64,000 nt of DNA from TMED14 sp002378565 (lineage in GTDB: Bacteria > Bacteroidota > Bacteroidia > Flavobacteriales > Schleiferiaceae). The notes under the pieces were generated by a model. It searched no databases and was not told the origin of the DNA. It was given only the letters and a program-made list of their open reading frames with translations. Positions 17,760 to 26,129 of the stretch are shown piece after piece. Position 1 is the first letter of the stretch. Each line of letters begins with the position of its first letter. A program made the translations under genes and the position numbers. The stretch is taken from contig OX044356.1 of NCBI GenBank assembly GCA_943846715.1, positions 1,302,001 through 1,366,000 on the forward strand. The letters run 5' to 3'.

Positions 17760-18506
17760 ATGAAGATATTGGTCTGCATAAGCCATGTTCCGGACACAAC
17801 GTCCAAGATCGCTTTTACCTCAGATGGTAGCCAGCTTGACAAATCCGGGCTACAATTCGTGATTAACCCCTACGATGAATTTGCGCTAAGCAAGGCACTC
17901 AACTTGAAAGAAACCCTTGGAGGAAGCGTCACAATCATCACCATGGGCGATGTTTCCGTGGAACAAACCATGCGAAAAGCGCTGGCAATAGGTGCTGATG
18001 ACGCCATTCGCCTGGATGCGGAGCCCACGGACCCCATCATGGTCGCAAAAGCGATTGCAACAGCGATTAACGACGCGTCTTATGACCTCATCCTTTGTGG
18101 TCAAGAATCCATCGATTACAATGGCGGCATCGTTCCTGGCGCATTGGCTGCCTTGCTGAACGCCCCCTTTGTGAATGCGTGCATTGGGCTTGAATTTGAC
18201 GGGTCAGCCATCACAGCCATCCGAGAAATTGATGGCGGCAAGGAATCTGTGACTGCCAACCTACCCGCAGTCATTGCTGGCAAGAAAGGCTTGGTTCTTG
18301 AGTCTGAACTTCGCATCCCTAACATGCGCGGCATCATGATGGCACGCAAGAAGCCATTAACTGTGGTGTCCGCTGATGACCTTGAGGCTCTCAGCGCTGC
18401 ACAATCATTCAAAAAACCACAGGCTAAGGCCGCGGTTCAACTCATTGACGCTGACGACATGGAAAGCTTAGTCAGCAAACTTCACACAGACGCTAAAGTT
18501 ATTTAA
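17760..18506 (+). CDS. etfB: Electron transfer flavoprotein, beta subunit
   Basis: 248 residues. It starts with the family's nucleotide-binding N-terminus (MKILVCISHVPDT) and contains VINPYDEFALSKAL, DLILCGQESIDYNGGIVPG and the signature LPAVIAGKKGLVLESELRIPNM (shown in part). The beta subunit holds AMP and takes electrons from acyl-CoA dehydrogenases, passing them to the FAD of the alpha subunit. It precedes etfA by two bases, the usual subunit order. No dehydrogenase or ETF:quinone oxidoreductase is in the window. Confidence 0.96.
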   Translation: MKILVCISHVPDTTSKIAFTSDGSQLDKSGLQFVINPYDEFALSKALNLKETLGGSVTIITMGDVSVEQTMRKALAIGADDAIRLDAEPTDPIMVAKAIATAINDASYDLILCGQESIDYNGGIVPGALAALLNAPFVNACIGLEFDGSAITAIREIDGGKESVTANLPAVIAGKKGLVLESELRIPNMRGIMMARKKPLTVVSADDLEALSAAQSFKKPQAKAAVQLIDADDMESLVSKLHTDAKVI

Positions 18507-18508
18507 TC

Positions 18509-19456
18509 ATGGTATTGGTATTTGCAGAGACCTGGAAAGGTCAATTTAAAAAATCCACATTTGAAGCAGTTCGCTACGGCGCTTCTTGCGCCCAGATGGC
18601 TGGCAGTCATTGCACAGCCCTTGTCATGGGCGCATGTGACAACCCCTCAGAATTGGCAACTCATGGTGCTGAAAACATCATTCATGTCAGTGATGCTGGT
18701 TCCTTTGAGCCCCATGCCTTTGCAGGCACCATGGCAGACATTGCTCAAAAAGATGGCGCCAAGGCCCTGGTGATTGCCGGCACATCCAATGGCAAGGCCC
18801 TTGCTGGCATTCTCGCCATCAAGGCAAATGCCGCTGCCATTTCTCAAGTGATTGCCTTGCCTGAGAGCATGTCCCCCTTGACTGTAGAGCGATCAGCTTT
18901 TTCTTCCAAGGGTTTAGAAATCTGTGCCAGCAACGCTGCACAAACCGTACTCACCTTGATCCCTAACGCCATAGGCATGACAGAGGTCAGTCCTGGCGCT
19001 GGCAATCTTCAAAGCGCTGGCATGTCAGGCACAGCCCTTGCTGTTCCTGGCGAGCAAACCGTGGCCAGTGGCAGCATTCCCTTGCCTGAAGCTGAACGTG
19101 TGGTATCTGCAGGTCGTGGTCTGAAAGCCGCTGAGAACTGGGGCATGGTTGAAGCGTTGGCCACCGTATTAGGTGCGACCACTGCTTGTTCCAAGCCTGT
19201 GAGTGACATCGGCTGGCGTCCGCACAGCGAACATGTGGGTCAAACTGGCATTCAGATCAATCCACAATTGTACATCGCCATTGGTATTTCTGGTGCCATT
19301 CAGCACCTTGCAGGCGTGAGTGGGTCAAAGGTCATTGTAGCCATCAACATCGACCCTGAAGCTCCTTTTTTCAAGGCAGCTGACTATGGTGTAGTGGGGG
19401 ATGCCTTTGAGGTTGTGCCTAAGCTCACTGAAGCGCTGAAAAAGCACTTCGCTTAA
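18509..19456 (+). CDS. etfA: Electron transfer flavoprotein, alpha subunit
   Basis: 315 residues. The N-terminal domain resembles that of the beta subunit (MVLVFAETWKGQFKKSTFEA). The C-terminal FAD-binding domain has VVSAGRGLKAAENW, the redox-loop segment PVSDIGWRPHSEHVGQTG, and YIAIGISGAIQHLAGVSGS followed by AINIDPEAPFFKAADYGVVGD. It forms the flavoprotein heterodimer with EtfB and feeds electrons from beta-oxidation to the respiratory chain. It is in an operon with etfB, and the bifunctional nuclease gene follows after 27 bases. Confidence 0.96.
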   Translation: MVLVFAETWKGQFKKSTFEAVRYGASCAQMAGSHCTALVMGACDNPSELATHGAENIIHVSDAGSFEPHAFAGTMADIAQKDGAKALVIAGTSNGKALAGILAIKANAAAISQVIALPESMSPLTVERSAFSSKGLEICASNAAQTVLTLIPNAIGMTEVSPGAGNLQSAGMSGTALAVPGEQTVASGSIPLPEAERVVSAGRGLKAAENWGMVEALATVLGATTACSKPVSDIGWRPHSEHVGQTGIQINPQLYIAIGISGAIQHLAGVSGSKVIVAINIDPEAPFFKAADYGVVGDAFEVVPKLTEALKKHFA

Positions 19457-19483
19457 CGCTGGATATTCTTTACATTAGGGGCT

Positions 19484-20071
19484 ATGGACCTTATTCAATT
19501 GGCCATCAAAGGACTCACCAACAGTGAGCACCCTTCCAATGCCTACGCCCTGATACTAACCTCCTTAGATGGTGAGCATAAATTGCCAATCATCATCGGA
19601 GCCTTTGAGGCTAAGAGCATTGCCATGGCCATGGATCCAGGCATCGTCTCTCCGAGGCCCATGACCCATGATTTGTTTCACGCTGTCTTAGGCGCCCACG
19701 GCATCTCATTGAAGCATGTCATCATTCACCGCATTGAAGATGGCGTGTTTTATGCAAAAATGGTCTTTATCAAGCACGACGGAGAGGACCTGTCCATGGA
19801 TGCTCGCCCTTCAGATTCCATCTCCCTGGCCATTCGCAGTGATTGCCCCATTTTCGCTAGCAAGGCCGTGATGGATGCCGCTGCCCTGACCGGCGCACCG
19901 CACAGCGCCTCCACTGTTTTGAAATCAAGTGAAGCACTTGACAGCAGCAAGGATTTATCCAGACTTTCGCTGGAGTCCCTGCAAAAGATGTTAGATTTGG
20001 CCATCGAACGCGAAAATTATGAGCTTGCAGCACAAGTACGCGACGAGATGAATCAACGAAGCATTACCTGA
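19484..20071 (+). CDS. Bifunctional nuclease family protein (DUF151) with C-terminal UVR domain
   Basis: 195 residues. The first 135 are the bifunctional nuclease fold (IQLAIKGLTNSEH..., LPIIIGAFEAKSIAMAM, RPMTHDLFHAVL, DARPSDSISLAIRSDCPIFAS). The last 35 or so form a UVR motif helix pair (LESLQKMLDLAIERENYELAAQVRDEM) of the kind found in UvrB/UvrC and Clp regulators, which suggests a protein partner. Plant and thermophile members were described as DNase/RNase; activity here is inference. Its stop overlaps the next gene's ATG by one base (TGATG). The gene order etfB-etfA-nuclease-transporter looks like one transcript. Confidence 0.9.
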   Translation: MDLIQLAIKGLTNSEHPSNAYALILTSLDGEHKLPIIIGAFEAKSIAMAMDPGIVSPRPMTHDLFHAVLGAHGISLKHVIIHRIEDGVFYAKMVFIKHDGEDLSMDARPSDSISLAIRSDCPIFASKAVMDAAALTGAPHSASTVLKSSEALDSSKDLSRLSLESLQKMLDLAIERENYELAAQVRDEMNQRSIT

Positions 20072-21354
20072 TGGATTATCTACGCCCCTTACTTGCCCTA
20101 TCCCTTATGCTGTTCGTTTTATGGGCAGTTAGCGAAGGCAGAAAACGCGTCGACTGGAAGCTTGTAGCTAAGGGACTTGGCATCCAATTGATCTTGGCCT
20201 ATGCCGTACTGGAGGTGGCCTGGGTGTCAAGCATATTTGACTTCATTGGCCAAGGCTTTGTTAGCCTCTTAGGCTTCTCAAGGGAGGGAGCCGACTTCTT
20301 GTTTGGTGGTCTGGGGACAGCTGACGGTGGCTTTGGGTTCATTTTCGCCTTTCAGATTTTGCCAACCATTATTTTCTTCTCAGCCGTAACCAGTGTTCTG
20401 TTCCACTTCGGAATTCTACAACGCGTGGTTGCAGTCTTTGCCTGGTTGATGAAGCGAAGCTTGAAGCTCTCCGGAGCTGAGTCTGTGGCTCTAGCTGCCA
20501 ATGTGTTTGTCGGGCAGACTGAAGCCCCATTGATGATCAAGCCATATATCGCAAAAATGACACGGTCAGAGCTGCTTTGCTTGATGACTGGTGGCATGGC
20601 AACCATTGCTGGTGCTGTACTGGCCACTTACATCAGCTACCTTGGTGACGGAGACCCTGAAAGCCAGGCATTTTATGCCAGACATTTCCTTGCAGCTTCT
20701 GTGATGAACGCGCCTGCAGCCATTGTAGCAGCTAAGATTCTAGTACCAGAAACTGAGATCGTTACTGACACAGCAGATGTGGTCATGGAGAAGCAATCCA
20801 ATTGGCTGGATGCCGTTTCAACAGGTACAACCGACGGCTTAAAAATGGCTGTGAATGTTGGCGTCATGCTTTTGGTGTTCACTGCATTGATTGCCCTGGT
20901 CAATGGTGTCCTCGGCAGTGGACTGGGTCAATTGTTTGGCATCAATGATTGGTTGAGCGACATAACCAATGGTCGCTATGACTCCCTCAGTTTGGAAGCC
21001 ATATTTGGCCTGATTCTCGCGCCCTTGACCTGGTTGATGGGTGTGCCATGGGTAGAAGCTACCGCGGTGGGACAGCTGCTTGGCATCAAAACCTCCCTCA
21101 ATGAATTCTATGCCTATGTTCAGTTGAAAGACTTGATGGCCAATGGGCAAATCGTCAGCGAAAAGGCAAAAATATTATCCGTTTACATCCTTTGTGGATT
21201 TGCCAACTTCGCCTCCATTGGCATCCAAGTCGGCGGCATTGGGGCACTGGCTCCTTCACGCAGAAAGGATTTGGCCTCTTTGGGATTCAAAGCCTTGTTG
21301 GCAGGAACCATCGCCTCCCTCTTCACCGCAACGTTGGTGAGTTTGATCCTCTGA
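20071..21354 (+). CDS. Concentrative nucleoside transporter (NupC/CNT family)
   Basis: 427 residues, a polytopic inner-membrane protein with about ten hydrophobic segments. CNT signatures are visible: FIFAFQILPTIIFFSAVTSVLFHFG, the substrate-site motif ESVALAANVFVGQTEAPLMI, MTGGMATIAGAVLATYI, and near the end GFANFASIGIQVGGIGALAPSR (each shown in part). It imports nucleosides with a Na+ or H+ gradient. It is translationally coupled to the upstream nuclease gene, and thyA/folA follow, so nucleoside uptake, salvage and dTMP synthesis genes sit together. The specific nucleoside is not predictable. Confidence 0.93.
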   Translation: MDYLRPLLALSLMLFVLWAVSEGRKRVDWKLVAKGLGIQLILAYAVLEVAWVSSIFDFIGQGFVSLLGFSREGADFLFGGLGTADGGFGFIFAFQILPTIIFFSAVTSVLFHFGILQRVVAVFAWLMKRSLKLSGAESVALAANVFVGQTEAPLMIKPYIAKMTRSELLCLMTGGMATIAGAVLATYISYLGDGDPESQAFYARHFLAASVMNAPAAIVAAKILVPETEIVTDTADVVMEKQSNWLDAVSTGTTDGLKMAVNVGVMLLVFTALIALVNGVLGSGLGQLFGINDWLSDITNGRYDSLSLEAIFGLILAPLTWLMGVPWVEATAVGQLLGIKTSLNEFYAYVQLKDLMANGQIVSEKAKILSVYILCGFANFASIGIQVGGIGALAPSRRKDLASLGFKALLAGTIASLFTATLVSLIL

Positions 21355-21427
21355 ATTGGTTGAAAACTTATGGGTAACGGTTGCGGCTTTGTCGCATTGA
21401 TTTGATTGCCCAACCTAAATTGTAGCC

Positions 21428-22306
21428 ATGCGTCAGTACCATGAATTGATTGAACACGTCTTAGCACAAGGCGTGAAAAAAGGCGACCGAACTGGCACAG
21501 GAACCACCTCGCTGTTTGGTCACCAGATGCGCTTTGACCTGTCAAAGGGCTTCCCCTTACTGACCACCAAAAAATTGCATTTGAAGAGCATTGCCCATGA
21601 ATTGATTTGGTTTATTGCGGGCGACACCAACATTCGCTACCTCTGTCAGCATGGCGTTCGCATCTGGGATGACTGGCCCTACGCCATCTACAAGAAATCT
21701 GATGCCTTTGGCGGCGAAAGCATCCGGGACTTTGCCACACGCATTGCTGAAGATGAAACTTTTGCAGCGAAATGGGGTGAGCTTGGGCCCGTTTACGGCC
21801 ACCAGTGGCGACATTGGCCCGGGCCTGATGGCGAAGTTGACCAATTGCGCATTGTCATGGATGGCTTGCGAAGCAATCCTGATGGCCGACGTCACATCCT
21901 TTCTGCCTGGAACCCTGGCTACATTGACCAAATGGCCCTGCCGCCTTGCCACGCATTCATGCAGTTTTATGTGGCTGACGGCAAGCTTTCTTGCCAACTG
22001 TACCAGCGTTCAGCTGATATTTTCTTGGGCGTCCCCTTCAACATCGCCTCCTATGCCCTCTTGGTGCACCTGATGGCGCATGACTTGGGTCTTGCCGTTG
22101 GCGACTTTGTCCACAGCCTAGGCGATGCACACATCTACAGCAACCACGTGGACCAAGTTAAATTGCAGCTCAGCAGAGCGTGCCGGCCACTACCAAGGTT
22201 GGTGCTCAACATGGATGTCAACTCCATCTTTGACTTTGTCTACGAAGACATGGCTATCACAGATTACGATCCTCACCCACACATTAAAGGCGCTGTTGCC
22301 GTTTAA
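21428..22306 (+). CDS. thyA: Thymidylate synthase
   Basis: 292 residues. It methylates dUMP to dTMP with 5,10-methylene-tetrahydrofolate. Motifs seen are DRTGTGTTSLFGHQMRFDL (phosphate-binding Arg), the catalytic Cys in LPPCHAFMQF, and YQRSADIFLGVPFNIASYA. Also present is HIYSNHVDQVKLQLSR. It is about 28 residues longer than the E. coli type because of an extra segment around DAFGGESIRDFATRIAEDE, as in some other bacterial forms. folA starts 11 bases later, forming a classic thyA-folA pair that regenerates the folate cofactor oxidised by ThyA. Confidence 0.97.
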   Translation: MRQYHELIEHVLAQGVKKGDRTGTGTTSLFGHQMRFDLSKGFPLLTTKKLHLKSIAHELIWFIAGDTNIRYLCQHGVRIWDDWPYAIYKKSDAFGGESIRDFATRIAEDETFAAKWGELGPVYGHQWRHWPGPDGEVDQLRIVMDGLRSNPDGRRHILSAWNPGYIDQMALPPCHAFMQFYVADGKLSCQLYQRSADIFLGVPFNIASYALLVHLMAHDLGLAVGDFVHSLGDAHIYSNHVDQVKLQLSRACRPLPRLVLNMDVNSIFDFVYEDMAITDYDPHPHIKGAVAV

Positions 22307-22317
22307 TCTATGTACCG

Positions 22318-22803
22318 ATGATCACTGCCATTGTTGCCCATGATCTGAACCGCCTGATTGGTGGCGGCAATGATTTGCTCTGGCATCTACCCGATGACCT
22401 GAAGCACTTCAAGGCTAAAACCCTTGGTAAGCCAATCATCATGGGTCGACGAACCTTTGATTCTGTTGGCCGTGCCTTGCCTAAGCGAAGTAACATCGTC
22501 ATCACGCGGAAAACCGATTGGTCTGCTAACAAGGTGACTGTGGTGTCATCCCTGGAGGCTGCCATTGCAACGGCTCAGTCCATTGACCAGGATGTGTGGA
22601 TAGTTGGTGGTGGTGAAATCTACCGATTGGCATTGCCCTATTGCCATGCCTTGGAAATCACTGTCATTGATGCCGCTTACCAAGGCGACACCTGGTTCCC
22701 ATCCTACGATGAAGGTTTTGTTGAGGTGAGCCGGGCTCATCACCCAGCTGATGACCACCATGCAGTGGCCTTTGACTTCATCCGATTGGAACGAAGGGAT
22801 TAA
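22318..22803 (+). CDS. folA: Dihydrofolate reductase
   Basis: 161 residues. It reduces dihydrofolate to tetrahydrofolate with NADPH. The signature GGGNDLLWHLPDDLKHFK carries the active-site Asp after HLP. GKPIIMGRRTFDSVGRALPKR binds NADPH, and VWIVGGGEIYRLALP is the conserved glycine-rich turn. It is co-transcribed with thyA. Its last codons overlap the 3' end of clpX, on the opposite strand, by 4 bases. Confidence 0.96.
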   Translation: MITAIVAHDLNRLIGGGNDLLWHLPDDLKHFKAKTLGKPIIMGRRTFDSVGRALPKRSNIVITRKTDWSANKVTVVSSLEAAIATAQSIDQDVWIVGGGEIYRLALPYCHALEITVIDAAYQGDTWFPSYDEGFVEVSRAHHPADDHHAVAFDFIRLERRD

Positions 22804-23996
22804 GCTGCTTTTTTGCCGTCGGTCTCTGCCAACTTGGCCTTGACATCTTTTGCCTGTATCAACACCTTCTCAGGCAATTCATACATGCTTTCAGTCAACA
22901 CAGCCTCACAGATGCCTCGAAGGCCTCTTGCTCCCAATTTGTACTCCATCGCTTGTTCAACCATGGCATCCAAGGCGTCATCCTTAATCTCAAGCTCAAT
23001 GCCATCCATGGCAAATAGCTGTTTGTATTGAGTGATCAAGGCATTTTTTGGCTCAGTCAGGATGCGACGTAGCGCCTCCTTGCTCAGTGGGTTCAAGTAG
23101 CTTAACACTGGAATACGGCCAATGAGCTCAGGTATCAGGCCAAACATTTTAAGGTCTTGGGGTGTGACATGCTTCAACATGTTTTCCTTGTCCATCTTGC
23201 CTCGAAGCTCTGCACCATGGTACCCCACAACCTGCGTGTTCATGCGACCGGCTATGTGTCGTTCAATGCCTGCAAAGGCACCGCCTGCGATGAACAGGAT
23301 GTTTCTTGTGTCCACTTCAATGAACTTCTGATCTGGGTGCTTGCGTCCACCCTTGGGCGGCACATTGACTACCGTGCCTTCAAGCAATTTCAACAGGGCT
23401 TGCTGCACACCCTCGCCAGATACATCTCTGGTGATGGATGGGTTGTCACTTTTTCGGGCAATCTTATCAATCTCATCGATGAAAATGATACCTCGTTGTG
23501 CGGATTCCACATCGTAGTCTGCTGCCTGGATCAATCGGGTCAATATGCTTTCCACGTCTTCTCCCACATAACCTGCCTCGGTCAATACCGTGGCATCCAC
23601 AATGGCAAAGGGCACCTTCAACATGCGGGCGATGCTTCTGGCCAACAAGGTTTTACCTGTTCCTGTTTCACCCACAAGCATGACATTGGACTTTTCGATT
23701 TCAAAATCATCGACAGTTCCCTTGAGCACGCGCTTGTAGTGGTTGTATACGGCCACCGATAGGATCTTTTTCGCTTCCTCTTGACCAATGATGTATTGAT
23801 CCAAGTGGGATTTGATTTCTTTGGGCTTTGGCAAGGTGAAATCCAAGTCAGTTGAAGGCTTAGCCTTGGCTGTTTCCTCCTCTAAAATGCCATGAGCTTG
23901 ATCTACACAAGATGCGCAAATGTGTGCATCAAGACCAGCAATCAACAGGCCAGCTTCAGCCTTTGGTCTGCCACAAAAAGAACACTGATCTGCCAT
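22800..23996 (-). CDS. clpX: ATP-dependent Clp protease ATP-binding subunit ClpX
   Basis: 398 residues. The N-terminal zinc domain has four Cys (CSFCGRPK and ICASCVDQAH) for substrate and adaptor binding. The AAA+ domain has Walker A VGETGTGKTLLARSIA, Walker B IIFIDEIDKIARK, the sensor region NILFIAGGAFAGI and the sensor-2 segment GARGLRGICEAVLT. The IGF-type ClpP-docking loop is not clearly visible: the corresponding place reads MFGLIPELIGRIPV, which is the usual next segment. It unfolds tagged proteins and feeds them to ClpP, encoded two bases upstream. Confidence 0.97.
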   Translation of the reverse strand: MADQCSFCGRPKAEAGLLIAGLDAHICASCVDQAHGILEEETAKAKPSTDLDFTLPKPKEIKSHLDQYIIGQEEAKKILSVAVYNHYKRVLKGTVDDFEIEKSNVMLVGETGTGKTLLARSIARMLKVPFAIVDATVLTEAGYVGEDVESILTRLIQAADYDVESAQRGIIFIDEIDKIARKSDNPSITRDVSGEGVQQALLKLLEGTVVNVPPKGGRKHPDQKFIEVDTRNILFIAGGAFAGIERHIAGRMNTQVVGYHGAELRGKMDKENMLKHVTPQDLKMFGLIPELIGRIPVLSYLNPLSKEALRRILTEPKNALITQYKQLFAMDGIELEIKDDALDAMVEQAMEYKLGARGLRGICEAVLTESMYELPEKVLIQAKDVKAKLAETDGKKAA

Positions 23997-23998
23997 AT

Positions 23999-24676
23999 TT
24001 ATGACTTGCGTTGTGCCTTTTTCGTGAGAACCTCATCGATCATGCCATAAGCTTTTGCCTCTTCTGATGTCATCCAGTAGTCCCGATCTGAATCCTTTTC
24101 CACACGATCAAACGATTGACCTGAATGCTCAGAAACGATATGGTACAACTCCTTTTTCAACTTCAAAATTTCCAACAAGGTGATTTCCATATCGCTGGCT
24201 TGACCTTGCGCTCCCCCCATTGGTTGGTGAATCATCACCCTTGAATGCTTCAAGGCGGATCGCTTACCCTTGGTGCCTGCGCACAAGAGAACTGCGCCCA
24301 TTGATGCTGCCATGCCCGTGCAAATGGTTGCTACATCGGGGCTGATCACCTGCATGGTGTCATAAATGCCCAACCCTGCATGGACTGAACCACCCGGGCT
24401 GTTCATGTAAATCTGAATGTCTTTTTTGGGATCCACCGACTCAAGAAACAAGAGTTGAGCCTGCACAATGTTTGCCACTTGATCGTTGATGCCTGTGCCT
24501 AAAAAGATGATGCGATCCATCATCAATCGAGAAAAGACATCCATTTGTGCCACATTCATTTGACGCTCCTCAATGATGTAAGGGGTCATGGAACTGTCCA
24601 CATAGTCGTTCAAATGCATTGAACTGATGCCTTGATGGCCTTGCGCAAAGCGCTTGAATTCTTTTCCGTGATTCAT
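23999..24676 (-). CDS. clpP: ATP-dependent Clp protease proteolytic subunit ClpP
   Basis: 225 residues, a serine peptidase that forms double heptamer rings. The nucleophile Ser is in TGMAASMGAVLLCAG, the catalytic His in VMIHQPMGGAQGQ and the Asp in EKDSDRDYWMTSEEA. The oxyanion motif is YMNSPGGSVHAGLGIYDTMQ. A pro-segment of roughly 25-40 residues precedes the mature start, judged from the homologous start near DVFSRLMMDRIIFLG. It lies between tig and clpX, the classic order tig-clpP-clpX, with gaps of 9 and 2 bases. Confidence 0.97.
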   Translation of the reverse strand: MNHGKEFKRFAQGHQGISSMHLNDYVDSSMTPYIIEERQMNVAQMDVFSRLMMDRIIFLGTGINDQVANIVQAQLLFLESVDPKKDIQIYMNSPGGSVHAGLGIYDTMQVISPDVATICTGMAASMGAVLLCAGTKGKRSALKHSRVMIHQPMGGAQGQASDMEITLLEILKLKKELYHIVSEHSGQSFDRVEKDSDRDYWMTSEEAKAYGMIDEVLTKKAQRKS

Positions 24677-24685
24677 AGGGGGTGC

Positions 24686-26029
24686 TTATTGATTCTTCTG
24701 GACCAATTTACGGAAATCTGCAATGCTTGACTTGCTTTCCTTGATACCGAAGTTGGACTTGAAGAAAGTCATCATTTTATCGTGCAACAATTGCTCTGAC
24801 AACTGCTCTGCTTGGTTGCGGTCTTCCAATAAATTGGCGGCCATCTTTTCAAGCTCTTCAGGACCCATGTTGGCTTGGCCAAACTCTGCCATGCGAACCG
24901 TGATCATCTTAACTGTGAAGGCAACCAACTCTTCCTTGTGCACATGCAGGTGATGGTCCTTCACCAATTTGTTCTCAATGAGCTGCCAGCGCATGCCCTT
25001 CTCTGAGTTGGTCCAGTTTTCTTCCATCTCCTCAGTTGACATGGCATTTTCGCCAGACTGTGTCATCCACTTTTTCAAGAAAGCGACAGGCAACGCCATT
25101 TTGGTTTTCATCAAGTGCTCTGTGGCTGTATTGAAGAAATGGGTATCCACATCACGGTCATAGACCTTAGCCAGTTCCTCGCGAATTTGCTCTTGCATGT
25201 CAGCCTCTTCCTTCACCTTGCCTTCACCAAAGACCTTGTCAAAGAATTCTTGATCCATCTCTGCTGGGGTGATATGGTAGATGTTCTTCAAAGTGAACGT
25301 GTAGATGCCTGTGCTTTGCGCCTTTTCTTCAGGGCTGAGCTTCAGAATGGCCTCCAAATCAAAGTCCTTTTTGAAATACTTGTTGGCATACACCTCACAG
25401 GACTCGCCTGTCTGGATTTTAGCTAAGGGTTTGCGCAAATAGCGGCTGTCCACAACGTCATTGGTGAAGCGTCCGTCTTTTGACTCAATGCCCTCAACAG
25501 GGACACCCTTTTTATCAACTGCTTGGAAGCTGCCAAAGAAGACATCTTCTGGACCCGCCACATCGACCTCGCTCATTTGACCGAAGCGTTTTCTTAGGTT
25601 CATAACCTCAGTATCAATGTCCTTGCTCTCAATTTGTATGCTGATGCGGGGCAAGCGAACTTTCTCGCTGATGTTGAGGTCAAATTCAGGACTGAGGCCA
25701 AGCTCAAATTCAAACACATGGCTGCTTTCGCTGAAATCCACTTGATCTTGGACGGGTAAGGGTTGGCCTAAAATGTCCAATTTCTCATCCTGCAAATAGG
25801 TGAATAGCTTGTCTTGAAGCATTCGATTCACCTCATCTGCGCGAACAGACTCCTCATACTGCTTACGTATGATGGACAAAGGGGCGTGGCCCACACGGAA
25901 TCCAGGCACATTGGCGCGCTTGCGATAGTCTTTCAACGCTTTGTCAACCTTGCCCACATACTCATCTTGAGCCATGGTGATTGATAGGGTTGCGTTGTTG
26001 CTGTTGTCTTTCTTTAAGGAGATCTCCAT
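24686..26029 (-). CDS. tig: Trigger factor (ribosome-associated chaperone)
   Basis: 447 residues from the ATG at 26029 (MEISLKKDN); an ATG at 26038 adds three residues. The N-terminal ribosome-binding domain is recognisable, with the signature VPGFRVGHAPLSIIRKQY, which docks near the exit tunnel. The long helical C-terminal arms follow. The central PPIase domain is divergent: I do not see the usual FKBP signature around an invariant Gly-x-Phe-Ile-x-Gly-Phe-Glu, so prolyl isomerase activity is doubtful, as seems common in this phylum. It is first in the tig-clpP-clpX operon. Confidence 0.92.
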   Translation of the reverse strand: MEISLKKDNSNNATLSITMAQDEYVGKVDKALKDYRKRANVPGFRVGHAPLSIIRKQYEESVRADEVNRMLQDKLFTYLQDEKLDILGQPLPVQDQVDFSESSHVFEFELGLSPEFDLNISEKVRLPRISIQIESKDIDTEVMNLRKRFGQMSEVDVAGPEDVFFGSFQAVDKKGVPVEGIESKDGRFTNDVVDSRYLRKPLAKIQTGESCEVYANKYFKKDFDLEAILKLSPEEKAQSTGIYTFTLKNIYHITPAEMDQEFFDKVFGEGKVKEEADMQEQIREELAKVYDRDVDTHFFNTATEHLMKTKMALPVAFLKKWMTQSGENAMSTEEMEENWTNSEKGMRWQLIENKLVKDHHLHVHKEELVAFTVKMITVRMAEFGQANMGPEELEKMAANLLEDRNQAEQLSEQLLHDKMMTFFKSNFGIKESKSSIADFRKLVQKNQ

Positions 26030-26049
26030 AACGTGCATTTAAAGGGCTG

Positions 26050-26057
26050 CAAATGTA
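26050..26057 (-). promoter_or_regulatory. Promoter -7 box of tig-clpP-clpX (TACATTTG)
   Basis: A perfect TAnnTTTG box on the minus strand, 11 bases before the ATG at 26038 and 20 before the one at 26029. Confidence 0.65.
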
Positions 26058-26071
26058 GGGAATCCACCTTC

Positions 26072-26103
26072 TTTCACGCGAAGACATAAAGTCAGTATCT
26101 TTG
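26072..26103 (+). promoter_or_regulatory. Promoter of the SPOR outer-membrane protein gene
   Basis: The -7 box TATCTTTG (26096-26103) is a perfect match, with TTTC at 26072-26075 as a possible -33 element 20 bases upstream. The ATG is at 26130. The flavin reductase gene has the same TTTC-N19-TAnnTTTG layout. Confidence 0.68.
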
Positions 26104-26129
26104 AAATTCAAAGAAAACTTAGAACCCTG

